64,000 nucleotides of DNA, from contig NC_060890.1 of NCBI RefSeq assembly GCF_014805685.1, positions 24,984,000-25,047,999 of the forward strand. The letters are read 5' to 3'. This DNA is from Silurus meridionalis (Eukaryota > Chordata > Actinopteri > Siluriformes > Siluridae). This document shows positions 1-14,138 of the stretch, piece after piece. The notes under the pieces were generated by a model. That model saw nothing but the letters and a program-made list of their open reading frames with translations, ran no database searches and had not been told where the DNA came from. The position numbers were made by a program, and so were the translations under genes. Numbering within the stretch: position 1 is the first letter of the stretch; the number at the start of each line of letters is the position of its first letter.

Positions 1-85
1 AATCACCACATTATCTGTGTAAAGCTGCTTTGAGACAATGTTCATTGTTAAAAGCGCTTTACAAATAAAAATGAATTGAATTGAA
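1..85 (+). mobile_element. 3' end of an L2-like LINE
   Basis: The segment has the shared 3' tail GTAAAGCTGCTTTGAGACAA, then AAAAGCGCTTTACAAATAAA and a GAATT-type terminal repeat. The same tail ends the reverse-transcriptase-bearing copy at 4.5-6.4 kb. It is truncated by the window edge. Confidence 0.7.
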
Positions 86-345
86 CATCTCCTGCTATAA
101 AGGTTTGACTGATCTCATCCCTGATGAACCCCAGGCCTCTTCACCTCACCTACATAAGTACCTAATAACACACTTGTGTCTAAATGAATCTCACACATGT
201 TCCAACAAAATCGAGAGAGAACATCTTCCCAGAAGAGTGGAGGTTATTATGGCTACTCAATGTAGAATGGGATGTTCAGAATTAGGCACATAGCAATTTT
301 ATGCTCAGGTGTCCACATACTTTTGCCCCTTTTATATATACATTT
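86..345 (+). mobile_element. Tc1-like transposon remnant
   Basis: A frame reads REHLPRRVEVIMAT, the decayed C-terminus of a Tc1-type DDE transposase, followed by the terminal motif CAGGTGTCCACATACTTTTG. It belongs to a family with more than ten copies in this window. It has stops and deletions and is not coding. Confidence 0.65.
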
Positions 346-429
346 TTATAATGTGTGTAGATGGAGCACGATTTCAAGTCTATTATCATGATATACTAAT
401 TAACAATTAATAAAGCTTGGGACGTCTTT

Positions 430-645
430 GCTCATATATGGACGCCAGAGGCATTTACGTTCCCGGGATTTGGCAGATCCAAAAACGCCTTATTATCTCA
501 TTCATACAACCGAGCATTTGAGGGTCTTTGCACAGGGGCCCGGCGATGCCAAGTTAGTGCTGATGTGATTTGAACTTATAACCTTCTGATCAGAAATCCA
601 AGATCTTAACCCCTGAGCTATCACTTCCCCGAGCTACAGTACGAT
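430..645 (+). repeat. SINE-like interspersed repeat
   Basis: The copy contains GGCATTT...GGCAGA, CTCATTCATACAACCGAGCA, GAGGGT...GGGGCCC and a tRNA T-arm-like GATTTGAACTTATAACC followed by CTTCTGATCAGAA. It matches the copy at 15150-15350. Confidence 0.6.
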
Positions 646-1620
646 GACATGGATGTCCTATTCAGGTCACTGCATAAGTTGCAGACGTGGCAGAAATAAC
701 TGTGCTCTTGTTGCTTGAAAAAATCAAAAGTGTGTAATGTTTTTAATGATTCAGCACCTATGTTTTCCTCCTGCTCTTACTGTAAATGTAAAGCAAGCGA
801 GGAACACCTAGATGACATTATCCAAAGGCGGTTCCTTGATTAGTAACTGCAGTCAGTTATGTAACAACGCCGGTGTGATCTTTGCTCTAGTTTCTGTTTT
901 CTTAATGAAACGTACATGAAATATATCCTATTAAAATATTCCAATGTGAAATTGAGATCTTTTCGCTTCACCCTAGCATTCTTATGTGTCTAAAACATTG
1001 CATTTGGAAATGTTATATGGTGATATATTTAAAAATAAATCTCCATTACAGGTATAATACAAGCTGAATCGGAATGCACTGTATCACTCATACAAATTAA
1101 CATTAATACATATTGAATACATATCAGTGTTAATACCTACGATTCTTTTATTTTTTTCACTTTTTTTTCCCACTCTGTGTGAGTTTCAACTGTGTGAGTG
1201 AGACTGTGTGTGTCCACACGAAACCCCCACCACACCTTCTCACACATGCAGTGAATCAGCCACTATCTCTGTTATTGTAGGCTAAATTAATAAAACCTCA
1301 TTCCACTCTCTGATTCTGGGCTCTGATTGGTCAGAAAGGTGTGGATTAGTTTTCCATAACAGCATCTCAGTTTACACAGGTTTATGTTAATGCTTAATTC
1401 TGATACGGTATCGTTCCAGGGTAAGAAGTCTGGTCGATCTAAACCTGATAGTAAACTCGTTCAACAGGCGCAAGAATATTTGTGTAATTTCGATGCAATA
1501 TTTTTGCTCAAGCCTTTGAATTAAAGCTATTTGGTTATACAGTGTCCAAATACTTACGAACCGGGGTGTATGTTTACACCGAGAATCAAATATACAATTT
1601 ACATTTAGATCAACATGTTT
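646..1620. other. Gene-free stretch
   Basis: No exon is recognised. At 1312-1400 there is a short repeat starting GCTCTGATTGGTCAGAAAGG, related to segments near 6560 and 7815. The rest appears unique, AT-rich non-coding DNA. Confidence 0.5.
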
Positions 1621-1624
1621 TTAC

Positions 1625-2145
1625 AGTTTATATATATATATATATATATAAACATTTATTTTAAAAAAAGTTTATAAGTTTATAATGTATTATAATAATA
1701 TTTTTTGTATATTTTAAATATTATAATACATATAAATATTTATAAATAAATATAAACATTTATTTAAATAAATGTTTATTTATAAATATTTATATGTATT
1801 ATAATATTTTTGGTATATTTTAAATATTATAATACATATAATTATTTATAAATAAACTTTTTATAATATAATATATAAATATTTATAAATAAATACAAAC
1901 TTTTATTTAAATAAATGTTTATTTATAAATATTTATATGTATTATAATATTTTTTGTATATTTTAAATATTATAATACATATAATTATTTATAAATAAAC
2001 TTTTTATAATATAATATAATATATAAATATTTATAAATAAATACAAACTTTTATTTAAATAAATGTTTATTTATAAATATTTATATGTATTATAATAATA
2101 TTTTATGTATATTTAAAACATTATATACATATATATATATACACA
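1625..2145. repeat. AT-rich tandem array with palindromic units
   Basis: About three units of roughly 145-150 bp repeat with few changes. Each contains self-complementary pieces such as TATTTATAAATA and ATTTAAATAAAT and a TATGTATTATAAT block (near 1791, 1937 and 2082). A short (TA)n tract leads in at 1630. Confidence 0.75.
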
Positions 2146-2250
2146 AACTTTCTGCACACACTTGTAAATAATTATAACTTTATTCCTCATTTTTACTATT
2201 TTTACTTATTTCTTCTTCTCTTCATTGTTTAATATCGTTTACTGTTTAAT

Positions 2251-2306
2251 ATTTGCTGTAGTTTGCTGTAGTTTGCTGTAGTTTGCTGTAGTTTGCTGTA
2301 GTTTGC
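2251..2306 (+). repeat. Decamer tandem repeat TTTGCTGTAG
   Basis: Five perfect copies of the 10-mer and a partial sixth. Confidence 0.85.
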
Positions 2307-2574
2307 CTGCAGCCTCAATTAAGCCTCAATTTTATTTTTATCACTGACATCTGTACATATGACAAATAAACTAAAAACTTGAAACTATATTTTTGGGACC
2401 TATGCAAGTGATTTATTACATAACAAACAAAAAATAAACAAAACACATACAAACAAAAACCACTGTACATAAGAGACGACTACTACAAGTTCGAGGGTGA
2501 GTGCTGCAGCAGTGTTCGTCCTAAATGATACCCGAGATTAGTATATTTATATTCCAAATAGTAGTACATTATAT

Positions 2575-2800
2575 TGCTAAAGGTTTGTAGACACCTGAGC
2601 ATAAGACGGTGCTTTATACCTGTTACATGTCCTCTACAGTACAGTGAAATTCTTTTCTTTGCAATGTTAGGAAGCTGGGATCAACCATGATACATGATAC
2701 CTGGAGCACAAAGGGTTAAGGGTCTTGCGGAACTGCTGCAAACCTTGGCAGCTTGGCAACACCACTACGTGTCAGCGAAACACGCTGTTCCTCACTACTC
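2575..2800 (+). repeat. Tc1-like terminus plus SINE-like repeat copy
   Basis: 2575-2610 is a Tc1-family terminal motif (GTAGACACCTGAGCATAAGA). It is followed by a SINE-like segment with GTGAAATTCTT, GGTTAAGGGTCTTG and GCAGCTTGGC, also found at 58130-58290 and 59215-59370. Confidence 0.5.
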
Positions 2801-2974
2801 TGAAGTGAGAACATAAAGAGCCTTAAATGAGAAACTGTGGTGAGACTAAGAGCGTAACCCTACATACTGTGTATCAGAAAATCTGATGGCCTAAACATTA
2901 TTAAAAGTGTTCTTTGTCCATGAATATGAATTAAATTATTCCCAAAAGTCTTTTCTCTTTAGTTCACAGCTTTT

Positions 2975-3420
2975 TTCTCAGTTGTGAAGCTTCTAGTAGT
3001 GTATGTTTATGTTAGAGTTTCTATCCAATCAGATTTCAGCAGTGAGCCTTCAGACTAAACAATGAGGACATCTGTAGCATTAAAAGTACATGCTGCCTGA
3101 AGGTGTTGCTTTAACCAATCAGATCTAGCAGACGTCCAATTACGTCTTTACGTCGTTTGATTGGACAGTCCGAGAGCGCACTAGTCAGAGCTCGTAAACT
3201 GCATCTGTAGCAAACTGCACGAACTCAAATATGTTTGTTTAGATTTAATAGCAGGTTTGTTTGTTTTTTCATTAAAAAAAAAGTCTGACAGAGGAGAAGA
3301 AATCGATTTGGTCACTTACAAGAACGTTTTTTACAAGATGGACTTTTCAAGAAAAGCTGGCCATCGTCAGGAAAGGTCGGCCAGAAGAGTTTAAAACGGT
3401 TGTTAAGCTTTTTTGTGAAC
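2975..3420 (+). mobile_element. hAT-like transposon fragment
   Basis: This segment shares CCAATCAGATTTCAG, TTCAAGAAAAGCTGGCCATC and GGTCGGCCA with the fuller copy at 50075-50790, whose frame resembles the N-terminus of a zinc-finger hAT transposase. No intact ORF. Confidence 0.5.
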
Positions 3421-3648
3421 CGTTTTCTGATGCCGTGCAGCTCAGAACACAGGTGAGGTGCGTTTTTTCGTTTCTGTTCGGAAATTTCATTGGTCTAATG
3501 TTATGGGGCTCAGTTTTTTGGCTTGAAGTTTGTAAAACCGGGAAAAACCCAGGAAAAATTCATTTAAACAAATTCATTTTTGTTTAAGCCGCGGGGTTCA
3601 AAACGTAGGAAAAAAGTAGCGGCTTATAGTCCGAAAAATACGGTACAC
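3421..3648 (+). mobile_element. 3' part of a pogo/Tigger-like element
   Basis: It matches the 3' half of the element at 56227-56937, including TTATGGGGCTCAG, AAGTTTGTAAAACCGGG, GTTTAAGCCGCGGGG and the terminal CGAAAAATACGGTA. The 5' end is missing; it abuts a hAT-like fragment. Confidence 0.6.
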
Positions 3649-4299
3649 TTACATATTTACCTCTGAACCTTTAGCAAAAGTACCTCCACATAATCTCATC
3701 ATTAACTGCATTATCTAACCCTGTATATCTCCTCGTACAGAGACGCCCGCTTTCACGTCGTCCCTCTGCAACCTTTATATGACTGTTTACATGAGTTTAC
3801 ATCCATCTCATGTTAAACTCTGACGCCATCCTTATCCAACAGATTACTGACTCGGAGATAAACCGTATCACTCTGCGTAAAACAAAACTAATCAAACAAA
3901 CAATAACCAACAATAACCATCACCACGTATTTTTGCTCCACTGTGACTTTTATTGCTTCGCTTTCAATTTAGCAAACAATATTAACAAACAAGAGGTAAA
4001 AAAGACACTCCATGATCACTGTTAAACATGATATTGGCCTGAATGTACTGGTAAATAAACACCTACCGAGCTCATCACTGGCAGTTTGTTTCGTTTATAA
4101 GTGCGTTTGGTCTTGCAATAAAAATAAAATAAAAAGGAAAATTAATTTTTACTATATTCCAGAATATTGTATCGTATATACTATCGTAATACTATACTAC
4201 ATATTGTATCGTTTTTTTTTTATTATAATTTATTATTATCTTTTTTTTTATTATATCACCATATCGTCGCAGCTCTGTGAGAAATATTTAAATTGAGGA

Positions 4300-4318
4300 T
4301 TTATTTATTTATTTATTT
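4300..4318 (-). promoter_or_regulatory. Candidate poly(A) signals of capg
   Basis: Several overlapping AATAAA hexamers lie on the minus strand 75-90 nt after the capg stop codon. Another AATAAA lies at 3954-3949. Either could end the transcript. Confidence 0.45.
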
Positions 4319-4390
4319 TAAGAATAAAACACTACTTGAGTCACTGTGACATTCTTTTTTTTTTTTTTACTTTATGGTAAACCGAAGATT

Positions 4391-7300
4391 TTAATTCCAG
4401 TTTTGGAAGAACTGCTTGAAGATGATGGTCTCTCTGCCCTGTGGTGTGATCTCCACCTGTGGGAAAGAGACAGGAATCTCATCAGCCAATAAAATCACCC
4501 TGCTTCATTCATGTGACTTGCATATACTATTAACATCTTTCAAACAGATAATTCCAGAGGTAATTGAACCTGTTTTAAAAATAATAAACTCTTTCATTAG
4601 CACTGGTTTTGTACCCAAATCCTTCAAACTGCAGTTATTAACCCCCTAATTAAGAAACCTGACCTTGACCCATGTCAGTTGTCCAACTACAGTCCAATAT
4701 CAAACCTCCCCTTTATCTCCAAGATTTTAGAAAAGGTTGTAGCACAGCAGTTCTGCTCAGATCTACTGAGGAATAACATTTTTTAAATGTATCAGTCAGG
4801 ATTTCTGCCTCATCATAGCACAGAGACGGCGCTAGTTAAGGTGGTAAATGACCTGTTATTGGCCTCTGATCAGGGTTTTGTCTCTTTACTTGTTTTGCTC
4901 GACCTTAGTGCAGCTTTTGACACCATTGATTACACTATACTACTTGCTAGACTAGAAACTGTTGTTGGAATAAAGGGAACAGCTCTCTCTTGTCTCAGGT
5001 ATTATTTGACTGATCGCTATCAGTTGATGTAAATGGTGAGTTCTCCACACTCTCTGAGGTAAAGTTTGGTGCTCCGCAAGGATCTGTCTTAGGCCCACTG
5101 CTTTTCTCGATATATCTGCTGCTTCTGGGTGAAATTATACATAAGCATGGTATTAGCTTTAATTGCTATGCTGACGATACACAGCTGTATATTTCAGCGA
5201 GGCCAGATGAGAGCGATCAGTTTGAAGAGTGTGTAAAGAACATTAGACAGTGGATGCTTGATAACTTCCTTCTGCTCAACTCGGATAAGATGGAACTACT
5301 TTTACTAGGACCACATGCAGCTAGAAGTAAACTTTCTGATTCTGTAGCATCTCTGGATGGTGTTTCTGTCTCAGTGTGTACAGCAGTCAAAGACCTTGGT
5401 GTGATTATTGACCCGAGTCTTTCCTTTGAGGCTCACGTGAATAATATCATCAGGATCTCCTTCTTTCACCTTAGAAATATTGCTAAGATTAGAAATATGA
5501 TGTCGTTACAGGATGCAGAAAAACTAGTTGATTCTTTTGTAACATCTAGATTAGACTACTGTAACACTTTACTGTCTGGATGTTGGAGTAAGTGCATAAA
5601 TAAGCTTCAGTTAGTTCAGAATGCAGCAGCAAGAGTCCTCACTAGATCTAGAAAATATGAGCACATCACCCCTGTTTAAATCATCTACACTGCTCCCAAT
5701 CAAATCTCGCATTAATTCTAAAATATTACTACTGACGTATAAAGCACTTAACGATCTTGCTGGAGTCCCCAAATGCACAGTGTAGTTAACTATCACACAA
5801 CAATAAGGACACAAAATAATCCATATCCTGTCACCCTCCTCCCTCCCTTCCTTCCTGTCGGTCGAGTTAAACATGCTCCTGAGGCTCCAGTGACCACTGT
5901 TCCTGCCCCTCTCCCCTCTGTAGATCTTCCCACTTCGTCCTGGTCTGCCTCTGGATAGTGCTCTCTTCGTTTGGAGGCGACTCTTTGCAGCTTGGGATGG
6001 TTTCTCATCAACGCCTTGGGTGGTTCCATGAAATTCCGGAGTAAGAACGGGAGATTTGAGGATGGATTTGTACTGTAGTTAATGTCAACAGTCTGCTACA
6101 CTGACTCAGGACTACAGTTTGCTTCTGATCATCAACAATCTACCTCAACATCGTATATCTGCTATAAATGGACATCCGGTGTAACCCAGATGAGGATGGG
6201 TTCCCTCTTGAGTCTGGTTCCTCTCAAGGTTTCTTCCTTATGCCATCTCGGGGAGTTTTTCCTTCACCACAGTCTCCACCGGCTCGTTCATCAGAGACAA
6301 ACTTACACTTATAAAGAACATATTCACTTTTATTTACCACATTATCTGTGTAAAGCTGCTCTGAGACAATGTTCATTGTTAAAAGCGCAAAACAAATAAA
6401 AATGATCTAATTTGAAATTGATATTTCAAAAGTGTTAACATTTTGTCTTTATTTAATTCAATAATTTGTATTTATTTATATAGTGCTTTTAACATATTCT
6501 TCATCATCATCATCATATTCTTCTAAAAAAAACTCTTTACCCCAGTGTAAGCAGTGTTGTTGAATTCTGTATTCCGATTGGTCAAAATGTGTTCATTTCA
6601 ATAAATGATCTTTATTGCAATAGACTGCACAATTTAATACATTTAATCAATTAATAAATACATTACTGCAAAATAAATCAATAATTTTGTTTCTAATAGT
6701 GATGGAATTAGAAAATGAATGGCGAAATAAGTCTAGTTGTTGATAGGTTTAAATTTTCGACAACGTTTAAAGGAGTCTCCACTGTCAGGGCTGTTTCGTA
6801 ACAATCGGAGATAAAAAAAATAAAAAAAACCTGTGAGTGTTCTGACATTTCCGGTCCGAGAGTTATTGGTAAAGCATGGCAAGCCTTGTCTTGCTGACTT
6901 CAAGGAAAAATATATATACAGCTGTTTCCAGTTACTATGATGTAACTGGGAAAAAAGGAACTAATGCGTCCCGACATTAAAAGTTACCATAAATGCATAA
7001 AAAAAATCTGTGTAAAACAGCTGTAATTATTGGCAAATTGTGGTGGTGTAAGAGGAATAAAACACTCCGGGACATGTTCTGATAGGAGAATAATCAAATA
7101 AAGTTTTATACGGTAAAAATCTGGGTTAATCAGCAAAATTGGGAGAGATACAGTAGATGTTTTATACAAAATTGAAAGCTAATTCACTACATGTTATTTG
7201 CTAACAGCAGATAGAAAAAGTATTGGGACACCTGATATGTGGTTCTTCCCCAAACTGTTACCACACAATTGTTCAGAATGTCTTTGGGTGCAGCAGCATG

Positions 7301-10300
7301 ACATTTTTCCTTCACTTTAACTATTAGACCCAATGCCACAAAGCCAGCTCCATGAGATATGAGATAAGCTTTACATGGGATGGAGTGAAGATCTCCTGCT
7401 GTAAAGCTCCAAAACTATTAAGCACTGGAACTCTGACTGCACCCCAGACCTTCTCACCTCACCTACATCAGTACCTGACTTTACGAACACCCTCGTGGCT
7501 GAATGAGCAAAAATATCCACAAAATCTAGTGGAACATCTTTCCAGAAGAGTGGATGTTATTAGAACAGCAAACGAGGACTAAATGTTGAATGGGATATTT
7601 AAAAATCTCGTGATGGTCAGGTGTCCCACAAACTTCTGGTACTGTAGTGTATTTGTCACGTTTTTTTGGGTTTTTTTTGTTTTTTTACCAATTAAGGCTA
7701 TGTAAATGCTTTTGAGCAAGTTCAGAATTAAACACAATGTTTGTGCAATCATTATGCTGAAACACTTCAAAAAGAGCATCTTATGAAACTATTTAGTCAG
7801 CACTATGAATTCAGGATTCTGATTGGTCAGAAGCTGTTGAGTCATTTGAAATCATTGTTTCTATAGCAACCTTTCCCTCATACAATTACATGTCTACAAA
7901 ATTATAAGACCTTCTTGTGCAATCAGTCACGACTTAAAACAAACCTGTGTTTTCATCCTGGGGTAGTTCATCTTCTCGATGAAATCATCTGCAACCTTCA
8001 GGGCCGCTTTCTTCTCTTCAGCATTGGCGCCACTGCCTGTGGAGAGAAACATCGACAATAGGGTTATTCTTAAACAACAACGATGACAGCAATGGAAGTG
8101 GCAGCTCTGTGGTTTACTGATCGGAAAGTTGGGGGTTCAAACCCTGGTATCGCCAAGCTGCAGATTCTGGGGCCCTTGAGCAAGACCCTTAGCCCTCAGT
8201 GCTCCAGGGGTGCTGTAACATGGCTAACCCTGTGATCTGACACCAGCAAAGACTTTAACTGTGCTATAATGCATTTTACTTGTACATTACATTGTGACAT
8301 GTACATAGGTCTGTCTGTCTATCCAATAATAATACTACTAATTTTAGTATAATGACTGATGTTTTAAAAAGGTTTCATCTTTTCCCAGGATTTTTTCCCC
8401 TTTTATAATATTGTATAAAAGTTTTTGGTAGGTTTTTAAAAAATGCTGTACAGTAAGAATGTGTTAAAAAAAGAGAAGTGTTAAAAGGTAAACATTTTTA
8501 TCAGTTAACAAAATGGAAAGTAAATAAACAGAAGAGAAATTCAGATCAAATGGATGTATTGATTTATTTATTACTTCTACTACTCCCTGTTCTTCTCTAC
8601 ACAAAAGACAGATCTTAATGCCTTTTGCTGTATGTTTGGGGTCGGTTTCCTGCTGCAGAATAAATTTGGGGCCAATCAGACGCCTTCCTGATGGTATTGC
8701 ATGATGGTCAAGTATCTGCCTGTATTTCTCAGCATTGAAGGCACCACCATTAATCCTGACCAAATCTCCAACTCCATTTGTAGAAATGCAGCCTCAAACT
8801 TGCAGGAAACCGCCACCATGCTTCACTCTTGCCTGCAGATACTCATCAGTTCTTGTGGCTGAATAAGCACGAATTTCCAAAATCTAGAGGAACATCTTCA
8901 GAGGAGAGTGGACGTTATTATAAGAGCAAATAGGGACTAAATTTGGAATGGGACGGTAAAGAAGGAGCACATACCGGTTATATGCAAAGATGTTAAAAAA
9001 CGTTTGTCTATATGCTGTATAATGTGTATAAAGGGCCATTTGTTAATCGCTCTCTCACCTTTCCAGACAAAGATCTTGCCATTGGCTCCGTTGTCCAAGA
9101 TGAAGCAGTCATCACGTACAAGCAGGTCCTTGGCAAACGGACTCTTTTCAGGGATTTTGGTCAGCTTCATCGACCCTGTCGCATCTGAAACCTGCAGGAA
9201 AACGACAATAAAACAGCGATTTCGTGATTTCCAGTGGTCAGAACTTAAATAGAAAGACACAAATAAAGACATGCTCAGGGTCTACCTTGTAGAGCGAGGC
9301 CACGTTCAATGCGTCTGCTTGGCTGTCTTCCTCTGGACTGCTCTCTTTCAGTGCCGGCATCGGACCTAGAACCTGTTCATCACACAGCGAGAAAATACAA
9401 CATTACGACTCACAGCATCGCAGGGGTACATCTTTAATATAGTGTATTTTAGGGATGGAAAAATTCACCAATTCAGTGCATCAGATACAAGTTGACATTT
9501 GTATCGAATAACATTTTTGCATCAGTAAAATTTTTTTAATTTATATATAATTATTAGTAGCAGAGGTGGAAAGTAACGAAGTACAGATACTTCGTTACTG
9601 TACTCAAGTAGATTTTTCTGGTATCAGTATTTTACTTTACTAGTTATTTTTTGGACAAATTTTTACCTTCACTCATTAACTTCTTACTCAAATATCTGTA
9701 CTTTCTACTTCTTACATTTTCTTATCAGACTCGTTACTTTAGTTTGAATCTATTTGCTGGTACATTTTTTTCTTCTGCGCCATTTTCAGCTCATCAACCA
9801 GTCTCTTGTTTCCTGCTTTTTCAATCCACTGGTGTATCATTTCCTGTCTCTCACACCACAGACGTAGACTAGTTTATGAAGCTCACAATGAGCAGAGCAG
9901 AAGGCAGTAAGAAGTCTGGGTTTAACGTGGATGAGACAGAGGGAGTCAGTGATGAGAACATGACTGAGAACACCTGATCACCTGATCATCAGCATCTTTT
10001 CTCTGCTTGTGTTCTACATGGTGGATCTTCAGCCTGAATACATTCATTAGAGAACAACATTTTAAATTCACAACACTAATCGCCCAACGCATCACTGGCA
10101 CCCAACCACCTGCCACTGAGCACCTTCTCCACAGCAGACGTCTGTGAAGAGCTCACAACATAAACACAGACTCCTCACATCCCAGTCACAAACTGTTTAA
10201 CCTCCTTTCATCAGGAACGAGATACAGGAACATATGTACCAGAAACAGCAGGTTCAGGGACAGCTTTTTTCCCATCCACTATCACACTACTGAACTCCAC

Positions 10301-10592
10301 ACTACACCATTAGATCACTGTAAAAAACAGTGTATAACTTCTGTACAGTTATACATCCAATGTACTTATTACATGTTGTATTTTACATACCCCTTCTATT
10401 TCTCATTCTATACACATTGTGCCCTACATACAGCTGCACTATTTTATTTGTGTATCTATATACTGTATACCTTACTGTACATTCTGCCTAATATTTCACA
10501 TGTATGCATGTATATTATATATATAGTGGACTTGTTTATTCAGCTTGCACATTTTTATCCATCCATCCATCCATCCATCCATCCATCCATCC

Positions 10593-10671
<79 letters not shown>

Positions 10672-11830
10672 ATCATAGAGTACAGATTGACACGGCAGAG
10701 GTAGAGCTGCATCTTCCTGGAGACAAAACAGGATGTGTGATTTTATTTAAACTTTTTTCTTTTATTGCACTACAAAGGCGTGTGTGTGAAGGGGACATGC
10801 GTTAGAAGTCAGAATGCACTTCAGTAAATTGATGATGTGCTGTCTGTCTGAACCAAAGAAATAAAAGTGAACTTTCTGTACCATTCTGAATTGTGTAGCA
10901 TCGCATTGCATCATATTACATTGAATCGCATTGAGTTGAGCTGTATCTATTCACCTGTCAATCATGTTCACCATCAATTCAACCCGAGTCCTGCCTTTTT
11001 TGGGTGGTTTTCTCACCTGAATCCTAAATGTTGGCTTAAATTATTGGAATTTGAATTTCCCAATAAAATAAATTTGATTAAAGGAAGATGTGCTTTTTTT
11101 TTTTTTTTTTTTATCATATGAATGATATCAAAGAATTATATTAAATCTAAGACCTATTACCATAATAGCATGTTATATTATATCATATTATATTATATTA
11201 TATTATTTATTTAATGTTTATTGTATGAAAACAAATTCAATATTTCTTGTTCATTTATAAATTGATTTATTTTTTACTTGAAAATCCCATTTTTTATTGA
11301 ACCATTTGCTGTTATAATAAACTCCACTCTCCTGAGATGTTCCACTAGATATTTTTGGAGATTTGTGGAGATTCATTCAGACACAATGGTGTTAATAAAG
11401 TTAGGTTTGGGGTTCTACAGCAGGAGATCTTCCACTCCAGCCCATGTAAAGCAGGTCTTAGCTTTGTGCACTACAGGTTTGTCAAATACGTCTGATGCAA
11501 TCGGATGACTCCAAGTTTGTGGTAACAGAAGCACATAAGGCTGGAAGTGGCAGGTTTCACAAAATATTTGGCCACATAGTGCATGTACTTAAAAACTCAA
11601 CGTTGCAGAACAACAGGTCGTAACCTTTAGGACACAACCATGCAGTTCTGTCAGCCTTATGATTCACTTTCTCACCTTCAGCATCTCAGGGGTCTCCTCT
11701 CCCTCTCTGATGTTAGTGATTTGAGCTTTGCCGTGTCTCTCAGTGTCTCGGATGAGAGCAGCGATCTCTTGCACCTTCTGCTTCTCAAAAATATTGGCCT
11801 GAGAGCCGACCCATGACACGATAGTCTGGA

Positions 11831-11869
<39 letters not shown>

Positions 11870-11931
11870 GGTAGGATACAGGATTAATGAATGCAAAACA
11901 CTCACTGCTTATTCAAATCTTTATACACACA

Positions 11932-11990
<59 letters not shown>

Positions 11991-12150
11991 GTCCCAGGTC
12001 GAGGATGAAGCAGTCGCCCTTATTAAAGCTGGACCAGTTCAGTTCCACCTCCTTCGCCCTGATGTTCTTCTTTCCCTTAATGCAATACAACCTCTGAACC
12101 GGACCAGAACCCGTCTGCTGTTTCCTAAATGCTGAATCCACTCCTCCTTC

Positions 12151-12199
<49 letters not shown>

Positions 12200-12853
12200 C
12201 AAAAAGAGAAATTTAGACACATGCACAAAATCACACAAACACAAAGATCATGAGGGAGAGAAGAGAATTGAGACAATCTCACATACACCCACAGAAAAAA
12301 AGACAGGGAAAGAGAGACAGAGACAGAGACAGACAGGCAGATGACAGAGAAAGAGTTAGGAAGACAGAGACAGAGACAGTCAGACAGACAGATGACAGGG
12401 AAAGAGTGAGGGAGACAGAGACAGTCAGACAGACAGATGATAGGGAAAGAGTGAGGGAGACAGAGACAGTCAGACAGACAGATGATAGGGAAAGAGTGAG
12501 GAGACAGAGACAGTCAGACAGACAGATGACAGGGAAAGAGTGAGGGAGACAGAGACAGTCAGACAGACAGATGACAGGGAAAGAGTGAGGGAGACAGACA
12601 GTCAGACAGACAGATGATAGGGAAAAAGTGAGGGAGACAGAGACAGTCAGACAGACAGATGATAGGGAAAAAGTGAGGGAGACAGAGACAGTCAGACAGA
12701 TGACAGGGAAAGAGTGAGGAGACAGAGACAGTCAGACAGACAGATGACAGGGAAAGAGTGAGGGAGACAGAGACAGACAGACAGATAATAGGGAAAGAGT
12801 GAGGGAGACAGAGACAGTCAGACAGACAGATGACAGGGAAAGAGTGAGGAGAC

Positions 12854-12890
<37 letters not shown>

Positions 12891-13434
12891 TGATAGGGAA
12901 AGAGTGAGGGAGACAGAGACAGTCAGACAGACAGATGACAGGGAAAGAGAGACAGAGACAGACAGACAGATGACAGGAAAGAGTGAGGGAGACAGAGACA
13001 GTCAGACAGACAGATGATAGGGAAAGAGTGAGGGAGACAGACAGTCAGACAGACAGATGACAGGGAAAGAGTGAGGGAGACAGAGACAGTCAGACAGACA
13101 GATGACAGGGAAAGAGTGAGGGAGACAGAGACAGTCAGACAGACAGATGACAGGGAAAGAGTGAGGGAGACAGACAGTCAGACAGACAGATGATAGGGAA
13201 AAAGTGAGGGAGACAGAGACAGTCAGACAGACAGATGATAGGGAAAAAGTGAGGGAGACAGAAACAGTCAGACAGATGATAGGGAAAAAGTGAGGGAGAC
13301 AGAGACAGTCAGACAGACAGATGATAGGGAAAAAGTGAGGGAGACAGAGACAGACAGACAGACAGATAATAGGGAAAGAGTGAGGGAGACAGAGACAGTC
13401 AGACAGACAGATGACAGGGAAAGAGTGAGGAGAC

Positions 13435-13471
<37 letters not shown>

Positions 13472-14105
13472 TGATAGGGAAAGAGTGAGGGAGACAGAGA
13501 CAGTCAGACAGACAGATGACAGGAAAGAGTGAGGGAGACAGACAGTCAGACAGATGACAGGAAAGAGTGAGGGAGACAGAGACAGTCAGACAGACAGATG
13601 ATAGGGAAAGAGTGAGGGAGACAGACAGTCAGACAGACAGATGACAGGGAAAGAGTGAGGGAGACAGAGACAGTCAGACAGACAGATGACAGGGAAAGAG
13701 TGAGGGAGACAGAGACAGTCAGACAGACAGATGACAGGGAAAGAGTGAGGGAGACAGACAGTCAGACAGACAGATGATAGGGAAAAAGTGAGGGAGACAG
13801 AGACAGTCAGACAGACAGATGATAGGGAAAAAGTGAGGGAGACAGAAACAGTCAGACAGATGATAGGGAAAAAGTGAGGGAGACAGAGACAGTCAGACAG
13901 ACAGATGATAGGGAAAAAGTGAGGGAGACAGAGACAGTCAGACAGATGACAGGGAAAGAGTGAGGGAGACAGAGACAGTCAGACAGACAGATGACAGGGA
14001 AAGAGTGAGGGAGACAGAGACAGACAGACAGACAGATAATAGGGAAAGAGTGAGGGAGACAGAGACAGTCAGACAGACAGATGACAGGGAAAGAGTGAGG
14101 GAGAC

Positions 14106-14138
<33 letters not shown>

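Noticed and set aside
5254..5679. 141-aa frame as a host gene
   Set aside because: It is the C-terminal third of an L2-like LINE reverse transcriptase with disabled neighbours.
8095..8340. A tRNA gene
   Set aside because: There is a B-box-like GGTTCAAACC, but no cloverleaf can be drawn; the segment belongs to a SINE-like repeat.
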